DNA of 64,000 nucleotides from Amycolatopsis nivea. Its GTDB lineage: Bacteria > Actinomycetota > Actinomycetes > Mycobacteriales > Pseudonocardiaceae. Within the stretch, counting starts at the first letter, position 1; every line of letters begins with the position of its first letter. The notes under the pieces were generated by a model. The model made no database searches, was not told the DNA's origin, and saw nothing but the letters and a program-made list of their open reading frames with translations. Location of the stretch: contig NZ_SDLT01000031.1 in the NCBI RefSeq assembly GCF_004522235.1, forward strand, positions 1-64,000, in the 5' to 3' direction. Below, one piece after another: positions 8,881 through 17,056 of this stretch. Made by a program: the position numbers and the translations under genes.

Positions 8881-9642
8881 TCAGCCGAGCCGCGAGATCG
8901 CCGAGGTGAACGCGTCCGGATGCACGTTCGCGCCGCCGGCGTAAGGGTTCTGCAGCTGGAAGATCGCGTACAACAGCAGCACGATCGTGCCGGCCAGCGT
9001 CGACACGATCACCAGGTGCGCGGCCATCCGCGTGCCGCCGAAGAGGTTGGGCAGCAGGATCGAGATGACGCTGCCGAGGATGAGCGCGAACCACATGACC
9101 GAGCCGACGCCGTCGGTTTCCGCGCCGGTGAGCCGGGTCTGCCGGGCCTGGTAGACCTGCCAGAGCTGGGCGGCGGCGTCTTTCTTCCGGTCGTTCGTCC
9201 AGTCGTCGCTGGCCTGCGCGTTGGCGACGACGCGGCGCATCTGGTCGAGCTGCGTCCAGCCGGTGTCCGGGACCGGTCCGTCGTCGATGAGCCGGGGCCA
9301 CTCCTGCTTCGACACCGTCGTCGCGTACGCGATGGCCAGGCGCCGCACCTGCTCGCCGGTGTCGCCGGGCAGCGCCTCGGCCGACCAGGTGGCGGCGACC
9401 AGGCCCTCCGCCTCGGTGTAGGAACCCTCGCGCGTGGCCGTGACGGCGTCGAAGAGCGAGATCAGCACGAACGCGACCAGCACCGCGTGCAGCCCGCCGA
9501 CGATGGTGAACACCTGGCCCGCGGCGTCGTTGTTGTCGCGGCGGCCCTCGTCCCAGCCGAAGCGCCGGACGAGATAGCCGATCACCGCCGCCGCGATCGC
9601 CGCGCCGACAACCCAGAACACCCCGGTCACGTAGACGTTCAT
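8881..9642 (-). CDS. DUF4239-like (bestrophin-like) membrane protein
   Basis: Membrane protein of 253 residues with two N-terminal helices (about 5-25 and 42-68) and two C-terminal helices (about 180-200 and 208-232). A soluble helical region lies between them, with the conserved-type sequence TREGSYTEAEGLVAATW. This layout fits the DUF4239/bestrophin-like family, whose members resemble anion channels, although function is unproved. The ATG at 9642 has an AAAGGAA site. It is the first gene of a two-gene unit with the proline-stalk surface protein. Confidence 0.75.
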   Translation of the reverse strand: MNVYVTGVFWVVGAAIAAAVIGYLVRRFGWDEGRRDNNDAAGQVFTIVGGLHAVLVAFVLISLFDAVTATREGSYTEAEGLVAATWSAEALPGDTGEQVRRLAIAYATTVSKQEWPRLIDDGPVPDTGWTQLDQMRRVVANAQASDDWTNDRKKDAAAQLWQVYQARQTRLTGAETDGVGSVMWFALILGSVISILLPNLFGGTRMAAHLVIVSTLAGTIVLLLYAIFQLQNPYAGGANVHPDAFTSAISRLG

Positions 9643-10157
9643 CCGGTTCCTTTCGCGCGGGTGAATACGCTGGCCGACGCTATCCAGCCGATTCCGGAAC
9701 GGACAACGGCACCACCCGCGATTCAGCCGGGTGGCCGTCCACCGCCCGCGCGGTTCGCCGGATCGGAGCAGCGGGCCGGGTACGCGTTCCCTCGATTGCT
9801 CTTGCTCGGCAAGGGAAACGCCTCGGATACCGCTGGCGCGCACTCGACCGGGTTACGGCAGCAGACCCACCGTGACGCGCTTCCCGTTGTCGACCGGACA
9901 ACAGCACCGGCAATGTCCGAAAAGGAGCTTCGGCAAACAGGTGAATCGAACGCGCCTACCCGATCGAGTGATTGTCGAGGTCATCCTTCTTGCTAAGTTG
10001 ATGCGCGGCGCCGCTTACCATTCGCATTCCTCTCCCGGAAAACACCGCTCCGCCGTGTTCCGGCGTTTTCGACGTTAGGTGGTTTCGCAGTGATCGTCCC
10101 GAGCCCCTCCGCACTGTCCACTGTGGCCGCTGCGCGGCGTCCGGAAGCGGAAGAACG
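9643..10157. other. Intergenic region between divergent DUF4239 and prenyl synthase genes
   Basis: No convincing gene lies in most of this stretch, which should hold both divergent promoters. An imperfect inverted repeat, CCGGAAAACAC...GTGTTCCGG, lies around 10037-10065. A possible 23-codon upstream reading frame before the prenyl synthase is listed separately. Confidence 0.5.
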
Positions 10158-10161
10158 ATGA
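10090..10161 (+). CDS. Possible 23-codon leader frame overlapping the prenyl synthase start
   Basis: GTG at 10090 opens a 23-codon frame whose TGA (10159-10161) overlaps the ATG of the prenyl synthase in an ATGA arrangement. The peptide shows no recognisable features (it begins VIVPSPSALSTVAAARRP) and no strong ribosome site was seen. Its value would be to couple translation into the downstream gene. It may equally be chance. Confidence 0.25.
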   Translation: MIVPSPSALSTVAAARRPEAEER

Positions 10162-11180
10162 CGACGGTGGACGCGCGCACCGGGGCCCGCTCCGTGGCCG
10201 AGGTGCTGGACTGGAGCCGGAGCCGCTGGGAACCGGCGATGCGGGCGGCGGTCGACCGGCTGCCCGGGTCGATGCGCCGGATCGCCGGCTACCACCTCGG
10301 CTGGTGGGACGAAACCGGAACGGCCACGAGCGCCTCCGGAGGCAAAGCCCTGCGCCCGGCGCTGGTGCTCCTGTGCGCGGAGGCCTGCGGCGGAGACCCG
10401 GAAGACGCGATCCCCGCCGCGGTAGCCGTCGAACTGGCCCACAATTTCTCGCTGCTGCACGACGACGTCATGGACGGCGACCGCACCCGGCGGCACCGCC
10501 CCACCGCATGGACCGTGTTCGGCACCGGACAAGCCGTGCTGGCCGGCGATTCCCTGCTCGCACTGGCCTTCGACGTCCTGTCCGCGGACGGCCCAGCCGC
10601 CGCCCGCCTGCTGAGCACCGCGGTGCTGGACCTGCTGCACGGCCAGCACGAAGACCTGGCGTTCGAACAGCGAACGAACGTCGAAGTGGCGGAATGCGTC
10701 CGAATGGCCCAAGGCAAAACGGCGGCCCTGCTGAGCGCGGCCTGCACCCTCGGCGTGCTGGTAGTCGGAGGCCGCGGCGAACACGTCGAACGCTTCAGCC
10801 GTTTCGGCCGATCACTAGGCCTGGCCTTCCAGCACCTCGACGACCTCCTCGGCATCTGGGGCGACCCAGCAGTCACCGGAAAGCCGGTCTACTCGGACCT
10901 GCGCAGCCGCAAGAAATCCCTCCCCGTGGTCGCGGCGCTCACGTCAGGCACGTCAGCCGGACAGGAACTGGCAATGCTGTACCGACAGCCCCTGCCGGAC
11001 GACTGCCTCGCGAAAGCCGCTGCCCTGATCGACGAAGCCGGCGGCCGATCCTGGAGCCACGCTCAAGCAGACGAACTGCTCACCGACGCGTTGACCGCCC
11101 TCACCGCCGCCCACCCAGCCGCCCGCGCGACGGCCGAACTGACCGCGATCGCCCAGCTCATCACCCGCCGGGACCACTGA
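10158..11180 (+). CDS. Polyprenyl (isoprenyl) diphosphate synthase
   Basis: Trans-prenyltransferase of 340 residues that condenses IPP with an allylic diphosphate to make linear prenyl diphosphates for terpenoid or lipid carriers. The first Asp-rich motif is intact in LLHDDVMDGD (about residues 95-104). Near 235 the second motif reads LDDLLGIWGD: DDLLG with Gly where the classic DDxxD has its last Asp, followed by GD. The same variant is familiar from actinobacterial synthases near terpene genes. Basic RMAQGKTAAL and SRKKSLPVVAAL segments also fit. Chain length cannot be set by eye. No terpene cyclase is adjacent. It is transcribed alone and is followed by the low-GC RiPP-like region. Confidence 0.85.
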   Translation: MTTVDARTGARSVAEVLDWSRSRWEPAMRAAVDRLPGSMRRIAGYHLGWWDETGTATSASGGKALRPALVLLCAEACGGDPEDAIPAAVAVELAHNFSLLHDDVMDGDRTRRHRPTAWTVFGTGQAVLAGDSLLALAFDVLSADGPAAARLLSTAVLDLLHGQHEDLAFEQRTNVEVAECVRMAQGKTAALLSAACTLGVLVVGGRGEHVERFSRFGRSLGLAFQHLDDLLGIWGDPAVTGKPVYSDLRSRKKSLPVVAALTSGTSAGQELAMLYRQPLPDDCLAKAAALIDEAGGRSWSHAQADELLTDALTALTAAHPAARATAELTAIAQLITRRDH

Positions 11181-11757
11181 CCTAGACGATCGCCTTGGGC
11201 GGACGCCCGACCAGGACAGACGCCCGTCCCTGGGCAACCGCCTCGGGCGGCGACCCGTAGATTCCGCCCGAGGACAACCGCACCAGCCAACGGATTGGCA
11301 GCCCAGCCCTTCGGCGGGATCGGGTGCCATCAGCGAGCAGCAGACAGAGATCCCGCTGCGGGGCAGGTCGCACGTCGATGCCGCCTGTCGGAGTGCAGCC
11401 ACGCGGACCCAGGCGTATGCCGTCCAGAGGAGGACGCGGCCACAGCTTTCATAGCCACGAACCCTGCAACCAGGAACTCTCACGTGCCGCATGCCCCTTG
11501 ACTGACGGCAGTCACCAGGATCCGGAAAATTCCAGCCTTACCGCAGCCGTCAAGCGTTCGCAATATTCCAACCAGTCCAACAGTCACTAGATCATCTGAA
11601 GCAGCAGACCGCGACGTCCGGGCAGGCCATTGCTGCTTTCGAGGCATAGACCTCGTTCATGGGTGTCAAGGCAATAAATTACTGGCACCCTCTTGCAAGG
11701 GTTGAGTTATGCCGCAACCCCGGCCGCAGCACCGAGGGGAACAAGGGGGTGACAGCA
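11181..11757. other. Intergenic region leading into low-GC island
   Basis: No supported gene. Base composition falls from very GC-rich near 11181 to mixed sequence after about 11500. The last 100 bases should contain the promoter of the small-peptide gene. No hairpin or repeat stands out before it. Confidence 0.5.
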
Positions 11758-11856
11758 ATGGCGACCAACAAGGCGAAGTCCGTGAAGATCAAGATCCGGA
11801 AAGTGGACAACCGCACCTCCACGTCCAGGATCTCGGCCATCACCCGCTGCATGTGA
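11758..11856 (+). CDS. 32-residue basic peptide, candidate RiPP precursor
   Basis: A small gene encodes 32 residues beginning MATNKAKSVKIKIRK and ending TSTSRISAITRCM. The first half is very basic, and the second is rich in Ser/Thr with one cysteine at the penultimate position. The ATG at 11758 has a GGGGG ribosome site 8 bp away; an in-frame ATG at 11659 would add an unrelated-looking extension. It is followed by a perfect hairpin and then by a gene with an RRE-like domain, the usual order precursor-attenuator-modifying enzyme. The hydroxyl-rich C-terminus would be the modified core, and the Cys or the Ser/Thr are plausible targets. No known precursor family was recognised, so the assignment rests on context. 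Confidence 0.6.
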   Translation: MATNKAKSVKIKIRKVDNRTSTSRISAITRCM

Positions 11857-11881
11857 TGCCAACATCGGAGCATAGTTAACG

Positions 11882-11925
11882 TTCGGTGGTGCACCGAACT
11901 ACTACCGCAACGGTGCACCACCGAA
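11882..11925 (+). terminator. Perfect 15-bp hairpin between peptide and enzyme genes
   Basis: Arms TTCGGTGGTGCACCG (11882-11896) and CGGTGCACCACCGAA (11911-11925) pair fully around a 14-base loop and are followed by a short T-rich stretch. It probably acts as a leaky terminator or stabilises the upstream peptide mRNA, raising precursor over enzyme. Each arm also contains GGTGCACC, itself a palindrome, so an operator is an alternative. Confidence 0.7.
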
Positions 11926-11979
11926 TTTGTTAAGCTTACTCGAAATTGATAACTACAGAAATATTCGAGGGGGACAAAG

Positions 11980-12987
11980 ATGACACTTGAATCCGAGCAT
12001 TACAAGCCAATTATTCGACACTGTACTACGCGCGAGGTTTCACCGGATGAACCGCTTTTGATGATAGTTGGCGATCAGTACTTTGAACTGACCGAAGAAA
12101 TCGGTAATCGACATGATCTCCTGAGCATCAAACGCTACCTCGACGGCAGGCACACATTAACGGATATCGCAGCCAAAGCCGGGGTCACCCGAGAATCTGT
12201 CGAAAGCATCGTTTCATCACTTGCGGAATTCGACCTCCTCGGCAACCCTCGACCGGTCGAAACCGTTTCCGGTGCAGAATTTGTCAAAAATATCGAAGAT
12301 GCTTGCCGAATGTGGGGCCAGCAGATTGGCTTCCACCACATATTCACTGGAATAGCAGAGGGAAGCTTGCGCTCCGAGGTTTTGCTCGGACTAGTCCTCG
12401 AGACGTACCACTACATCAACTCTGCAAGCAAGCATATTGGCGTCGCCGTCGCGCACTGCGACGACGACCGCCTTCGGCCGATACTCTGCCAGCACCTCGC
12501 GGACGAATGGGATCACGCTCGGTCCCTGGTAGATGGAATCACGCATATGGGATTACCGTCAGCACACCTCCAGACGGCACACCCTCTGGTCGGAACCATA
12601 TCGCTGGTCAATAACTTGTGTGAAATAGCGCGCCAAGACACTCTGTCGTATATCGCGTCGACATCCCTGTTCGAAGCCCGCTCCGAGGATTACGAACAGG
12701 CCGCCGCAGACCTCCGAGACGCCGCAGAACGCTGCGGATTCCCCGCCGAATCGGTAGAACCCTTAATCACCCACATGCGCCTGGACGTCGAAGCCGGGCA
12801 CGCCGGACTCCTCGCAGAAGCAGTCGAAATTATCGGAGATATCCCCGCTGGACGCGCCCATCAAGTCGTGAACAACGTACATGACATAAAGCACTCCCTT
12901 GACCAATTCCACGACCAGATCGTCGAATTCTATTCCGATCCATCGAATCATATTCCCCGACTTAAGATGGATTACTTTCTCCTGTAA
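11980..12987 (+). CDS. RRE (PqqD-like) fused to heme-oxygenase-like diiron enzyme
   Basis: Protein of 335 residues, probably the modifying enzyme of the adjacent peptide. Residues about 10-90 look like a PqqD-type winged-helix RiPP recognition element (PLLMIVGDQYFELTEE, LLSIKRYLDG, LTDIAAKAGVT, SLAEFDLL). Residues about 105-320 look like the TenA/PqqC-type heme-oxygenase-like fold. Candidate metal ligands are E141 and H144 (ETYH), E176 and H179 (EWDH), and H265/D269/E271/H274 in HMRLDVEAGH. Diiron proteins of this fold oxidise or cleave C-N and C-C bonds. The ATG follows a strong GAGGGGGA site. The gene is lower in GC than its surroundings and has three in-frame TTA codons (12157, 12553, 12763), suggesting bldA dependence and transfer. 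The reaction is unknown. Confidence 0.75.
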   Translation: MTLESEHYKPIIRHCTTREVSPDEPLLMIVGDQYFELTEEIGNRHDLLSIKRYLDGRHTLTDIAAKAGVTRESVESIVSSLAEFDLLGNPRPVETVSGAEFVKNIEDACRMWGQQIGFHHIFTGIAEGSLRSEVLLGLVLETYHYINSASKHIGVAVAHCDDDRLRPILCQHLADEWDHARSLVDGITHMGLPSAHLQTAHPLVGTISLVNNLCEIARQDTLSYIASTSLFEARSEDYEQAAADLRDAAERCGFPAESVEPLITHMRLDVEAGHAGLLAEAVEIIGDIPAGRAHQVVNNVHDIKHSLDQFHDQIVEFYSDPSNHIPRLKMDYFLL

Positions 12988-13069
12988 AACGGTGCGACTT
13001 GCACTGGCGGCTCACACGAACCCTGACCCCACCTTCCAATAAATAGCCCTACTGCGGTATGGTTCGATT

Positions 13070-14215
13070 ATGGCCAATCTCGAGTCGCGTCGCATTGCCG
13101 GACTCATGCTTGCCTCGATGGCGTCGCAATCTCTCATGGTTGTTCTGGCGCCAGCAATGGTTCGCATAGCCGAATCGTTCCACGCGTCAGTAGGCACGGT
13201 GAGCCAAGCTCGCGCAGTAGCGGCCGTCGCGGCAGTTGTCTCGTCTTTCTGGCTCAGCCCGAGGTTGAGCAAGATCGGAGTACGGCGAGCAATTCAAACA
13301 GGCGGCTTGCTCTCGCTTGCCGCTTGCCTCGTCGTAGGACTTTCCGCGTCGCTGTGGATTTTCTGGCTAGCACATCTCATCGTTGGTTTGGCGGTGTCGT
13401 TTCTTCTTTCCGCCTCGTTCTCGGGTGCCGCTGCCGCCGAGTCCCCCGTGCGGACACTCGGCCTCGTGGCAGCAGCAAACTCACTGGCCTGGGTAGCGAT
13501 CAACCCGCTTTCCGGACTGTTCGCCCAGACGCTCAACTGGCGGTTTTCCTTCTTGCTGCCAGCAGCATTTGCCCTGACTGCCATGTGGTGCGCACGATAC
13601 ATACCTCCGACCAAGACACAGAACCAGAGCGAAAGATCAACAGTATGGCAACTGCTGGCCGCGAAGCCAGCTCGAATGTGGATTCTCGCCGAACTGGCCG
13701 CCTACACCGCCTGGACGGCCACCATGACTTTCGTCGGCCCGCTTTTGATCCAACGAGGTCAGCTGTCGGAAACCCTCGCAGGCGTCTGCCTGGGTCTCGG
13801 CGCCAGCATGTTCTTCATCATCTCCAGCCGCGTCAAGAACCTTCTCTCCAGAACGAGCGCGAAAGCAGCCATCATCGCCTCTTCCGCAGGCATGTCGATA
13901 ACGGGAGGAGCGCTCTTTTTACTCCCTCTTCCCGCCGCACTGCTAGCCGTCCTGTTTTGCGTAATGTCGGCGTTCTGCGGAGTTCGCACCCCAGTCGCCA
14001 GCTTTATCGGCACACAGGTGGAACCGACTCGAACAGACGCGATGATGACCGCGAGGACCGCTATTACCCAAACCGGATACCTCTTGGGAGCCGCGCTGGG
14101 AGGGGCGCTGCTCACCTGGTCCGGATTCGGCGCGCTGGGCTTACTGGTGATGGCTGGCACCATCACCGGCGGCCTGGTGTTGTTCTGGAAAGCACCCGTG
14201 CCGTCGGCCGCCTGA
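13070..14215 (+). CDS. MFS transporter, probable exporter of the peptide product
   Basis: Major facilitator protein of 381 residues with about twelve hydrophobic segments. The first begins near residue 9 (IAGLMLASMASQSLMVVLAP) and a loop with arginines (SPRLSKIGVRRAI) marks the region between helices 2 and 3. The short length and architecture fit drug/proton antiporters of the DHA1 type. It follows the RRE-diiron gene by 82 bp on the same strand and shares its lower GC and TTA codons (13919, 14141), so it probably belongs to the same imported unit and exports the product or gives self-protection. The ATG has only a weak ribosome site. Substrate is inferred from context alone. Confidence 0.8.
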   Translation: MANLESRRIAGLMLASMASQSLMVVLAPAMVRIAESFHASVGTVSQARAVAAVAAVVSSFWLSPRLSKIGVRRAIQTGGLLSLAACLVVGLSASLWIFWLAHLIVGLAVSFLLSASFSGAAAAESPVRTLGLVAAANSLAWVAINPLSGLFAQTLNWRFSFLLPAAFALTAMWCARYIPPTKTQNQSERSTVWQLLAAKPARMWILAELAAYTAWTATMTFVGPLLIQRGQLSETLAGVCLGLGASMFFIISSRVKNLLSRTSAKAAIIASSAGMSITGGALFLLPLPAALLAVLFCVMSAFCGVRTPVASFIGTQVEPTRTDAMMTARTAITQTGYLLGAALGGALLTWSGFGALGLLVMAGTITGGLVLFWKAPVPSAA

Positions 14216-14228
14216 AGCCGCGGAACCG

Positions 14229-15344
14229 TCACCGCCCCGGTCGGCTCAACCCGTCGTCCCCGGCACCCCGGGAAAGCACCACTTGGTCGGTGTTCCCGAG
14301 CGCTTCCTTCCCGCGCTCCGTCGGCGGCGCGGTCGTCAGGTCCCGCAACCGGATCGGCGGTCCGAGGTCGATCAGCGTCGGCACGTACTCGGCCTTGTCC
14401 ACCGTCCACTTCCCGCCCGCCCGGCTGAACCGGAACCGGGCCGCGACCCCTTCCTCCGTGGATCCGCGAGGTTCGTCGTGCCGCGCGACCTCGTTGCCGA
14501 GCCCGAACGCCACCCACTTGCCGCCGACCTTCTGGAACGGCTGCACCACATGCGCGTGATGCCCGACGATCAGGTCGAGATCCGGCGACGCCGTCAGCTT
14601 CTGCGCCAACTGCTTCTGCTCAGCAGTCACGTCGTGCTGATATTCGACGCCCCAATGCAGGCTCGCGATCACGACCTCCGCCCCGGCCGCCTTCGCCTCG
14701 TGCGCCGCGGCGAGGATCTCGTCGGGGTCGATTTCGTTGGCCAGCCACGGTTTCCCAGCCGGCCGCTTGATCCCGTTGAACCCGAACGAGTACGACAGCT
14801 GCGCGACCTTCACCCCGTGCACGTCCAGGATCAGCGGTTTCCCCGCCTCCTCCGCCGAACGCGCGGACCCGGTGTGCTTCAGCCCGGTCTGGTCGAGCTT
14901 GTCCAGCGTCCGCTGAACACCCGCCGCGCCCTGGTCGAGCGTGTGGTTCGACGCGGTGGAGCAGGTGTCGTACCCGGTGTCCTTCAACGCGTCCGCGATC
15001 TCCGGCGGCGCGCTGAACGACGGATACCCGCTGTACGGCCCGCCTTCCGGCGCGAGCGGCGTTTCGAGGTGGCAGATCCCCAGATCCGCGCCGGACACCA
15101 GCGGTTTGACCCCGGCGAACAGCTGCCGGTAGTCGATCTTCCCGCCGCCGTCCGCCTCGGCCTGCTCGGTGAGCCGCGGGTGGATCAGCACGTCCCCGGT
15201 CGCCACGACGGTGAACGAGTCCGGCGAAGCGGCCGCCGACGACGACGGTCCGGCCGAGGGCCGTTGCGGCGCGGCTTCGCTCCCACACGCCGTCAGCATC
15301 AGCGCGACCCCGGCGAGGGCGGCGGCGCGGCGCATGTTCGTCAT
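14229..15344 (-). CDS. CapA-family lipoprotein (PGA_cap metallophosphatase fold)
   Basis: Lipoprotein of 371 residues: signal MTNMRRAAALAGVALMLTAC with lipobox LTAC, then a Ser/Ala/Pro-rich linker and a CapA/PGA_cap domain. Family motifs are TGDVLIHPRL, LGICHLETPLAP, DTCSTASNHTLDQG, VVIASLHWGVEYQ and DLIVGHHAHVVQPFQ. These correspond to the metallophosphoesterase-like core seen in poly-gamma-glutamate capsule proteins, many of which in actinobacteria lack a capsule locus, as here. The start at 15344 is chosen because AAGGGG lies 6 bp upstream; an ATG 6 bp earlier is too close to that site. Its stop is 13 bp from the convergent MFS stop, marking the end of the low-GC insert. Confidence 0.85.
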   Translation of the reverse strand: MTNMRRAAALAGVALMLTACGSEAAPQRPSAGPSSSAAASPDSFTVVATGDVLIHPRLTEQAEADGGGKIDYRQLFAGVKPLVSGADLGICHLETPLAPEGGPYSGYPSFSAPPEIADALKDTGYDTCSTASNHTLDQGAAGVQRTLDKLDQTGLKHTGSARSAEEAGKPLILDVHGVKVAQLSYSFGFNGIKRPAGKPWLANEIDPDEILAAAHEAKAAGAEVVIASLHWGVEYQHDVTAEQKQLAQKLTASPDLDLIVGHHAHVVQPFQKVGGKWVAFGLGNEVARHDEPRGSTEEGVAARFRFSRAGGKWTVDKAEYVPTLIDLGPPIRLRDLTTAPPTERGKEALGNTDQVVLSRGAGDDGLSRPGR

Positions 15345-15429
15345 GATCATCCCCTTTGCCCGACTGCCCGGCACATCCTTCCGTATCACTCTTGTGGGTT
15401 AACACCCCGGTCGTGACCAGGCGAAACGC

Positions 15430-16749
15430 TCAGGCTAGGCAGTCGGCAGGCTCTCCGCGAGTCAGCGCCGGGTCGGTCTGGTCGAATGTCCGCGCGACGC
15501 CCGGACCGGACGTGCGCGTCTCGAACCGCACCGTCACCCGGCCGTGGCCCGCGCCCTGCACCCAGCCCGTCCCGTACTCGGCGTGCACCACGTCGTCGCC
15601 TGGACGCCATCCCGACGACGACACCGGCGCGCTCCCGCCCGGCGACGGCGCCGAAGTGACCACCGGCTCCTCCGTCGCGGCGGGCACGGTCAAGCTGAAC
15701 AACGCGTCCTGATGCGGCACCGAGAGCCCGCTGAACGCGACGCCCGCCAGCCGCACTCCGCCGAACTCCTGCGGGTCGAGCAGCAGCCGTTCCGCGGTAG
15801 CCGCAAGCTGTTCGAGGTCGTCGGTGGGCGACGCGGTGGTCTCGGAGCGGGTCACCGTGCTCATGTCGGTATGCCGCAGCTTGATCACTACCGTGCGCGC
15901 GACTCGCCCCGCTTTCACCAGCCGAGCGTGCGCGCCAGCCGCGATTTTCCTTACCTCAGAACGCAATCGGACGAGATCGACCACGTCTACATCGAAGGTC
16001 GTCTCCGCACTCACCTGCTTGGCTTCGCCCCGTTCCGCGACCGGACGGTCGTCGAACCCGCTCGCCAGCCGCCGCAGGTCGCGGCCGACCACGCCACCGA
16101 GCGTCGACACCGCGTCCGGCTCCGGCAACGCCGCCAGTTCGCCCAAGGTGAGGACACCGATCGTGCGCAGTTTCGCTTCCGCCACCGGCCCAATCCCCCA
16201 CAACGCGCGCACCGGCAGCGGAGCCAGGAACTCGCGTTCGGTCCCCGGCGGCACGACGAGCAGACCGTCCGGCTTCGCGCGATCCGAGCCGATCTTCGCG
16301 ACCTGTTTGCCGGTCCCCGCGCCGATCGACGCAGTCAGCCCAGTCCGTTCCCGGATCCGCGCCCGCAACTCCTCGGCCCATTCGGTCACCTGCTCGACCG
16401 ACGCACCGGCCAGCGCGGGCGGTTCGGCGAAGGCCTCGTCGAGGGAAATCCGTTCCAGCACCGGCGCGACCTCGCCGACGACGTCGAAAACCTGCTTGCT
16501 CAAGACCTCGTACAACCGGAATCGCGGCGGCAGCACCACGCCGCCAGCCGGCAGCAGCCGTCGAGCTTGGGACATCGGCATCGCGGACCGCACGCCGTAC
16601 TCGCGGGATTCGTAACTCGCGCCAGCCACGACGCCGCGGTGCCCGGTGCCGCCGACCACGACCGCGCGTCCGCGCAGCGTCGGCCGGGTGAGCTGCTCGG
16701 CGGAGGCGTAGAACGCGTCGAGGTCCAAGTGCACGACCCAGCGAGACAT
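15430..16749 (-). CDS. dinB: DNA polymerase IV (Y-family translesion polymerase)
   Basis: Error-prone Y-family polymerase of 439 residues that copies past damaged bases. It has catalytic acidic residues in VVHLDLDAFYASAEQ (D9) and ERISLDEAF, the finger/palm sequence ASYESREYGVRSAMPMSQAR, and the helix-hairpin-helix ALWGIGPVAEAKL. QDALF near residue 366 is a good sliding-clamp-binding motif. The final 60 residues add a DUF3553-like tail (GDDVVHAEYGTGWVQGAG) seen in several actinobacterial DinB proteins. The ATG lies directly after the stop of the winged-helix gene (1 bp apart), so it may be co-transcribed with that pair. No LexA box was noticed. Confidence 0.93.
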   Translation of the reverse strand: MSRWVVHLDLDAFYASAEQLTRPTLRGRAVVVGGTGHRGVVAGASYESREYGVRSAMPMSQARRLLPAGGVVLPPRFRLYEVLSKQVFDVVGEVAPVLERISLDEAFAEPPALAGASVEQVTEWAEELRARIRERTGLTASIGAGTGKQVAKIGSDRAKPDGLLVVPPGTEREFLAPLPVRALWGIGPVAEAKLRTIGVLTLGELAALPEPDAVSTLGGVVGRDLRRLASGFDDRPVAERGEAKQVSAETTFDVDVVDLVRLRSEVRKIAAGAHARLVKAGRVARTVVIKLRHTDMSTVTRSETTASPTDDLEQLAATAERLLLDPQEFGGVRLAGVAFSGLSVPHQDALFSLTVPAATEEPVVTSAPSPGGSAPVSSSGWRPGDDVVHAEYGTGWVQGAGHGRVTVRFETRTSGPGVARTFDQTDPALTRGEPADCLA

Positions 16750-16750
16750 G

Positions 16751-17056
16751 TCAGGTTCCAGCGTCCAGGAGCCGTTGCAACGCCTTGGTGTAGGTCTCGA
16801 ACGCGGCGCGGCCCGTGCTCGTGAGCCGCACCAGAGTGACCGGCGTGCGGTGCTCGTAAGCCTTGGTGATCTCGACGTACTGGGCGTCCTCGAGCTTGCG
16901 CAGATGCGTCGAGAGGTTGCCCGCGGTCATCTCCAGCAACTGCTGCAGCCGCGGGAAGGTGATCTGGTCGGCCGGACGGAGCCCGGCGAGCGCGACAGTG
17001 ACGCGCAGCCGCGCCTGCGCGTGGATGACGGGGTCGAGCTCCGGCAGCTCAGTCAC
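16751..17056 (-). CDS. Winged-helix (HTH_34-like) transcriptional regulator
   Basis: DNA-binding protein of 101 residues with the pattern of PadR/MarR-related winged-helix regulators: ARLRVTVALAGL, then FPRLQQLLEMTAGNLSTHLRKLEDAQYV as the helix-turn-helix, and the wing TPVTLVRLTSTGRAAFETY. The GTG at 17056 overlaps the stop of the membrane protein by 8 bp (GTGACTGA), a typical coupling; an ATG 15 bp upstream is also possible. Such regulators are often paired with a small membrane protein, as here, which may be their signal partner or target. Confidence 0.85.
   Translation of the reverse strand: MTELPELDPVIHAQARLRVTVALAGLRPADQITFPRLQQLLEMTAGNLSTHLRKLEDAQYVEITKAYEHRTPVTLVRLTSTGRAAFETYTKALQRLLDAGT

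Noticed and set aside
11689..11706. TGGCAC...TTGC resembling a sigma-54 promoter before the small peptide gene
   Set aside because: Spacing is one base short, and actinomycetes generally lack sigma-54.
11659..11757. Longer N-terminal version of the small peptide (65 residues)
   Set aside because: The extra part has no ribosome site matching its ATG and unrelated composition, while ATG 11758 has a clear GGGGG site.
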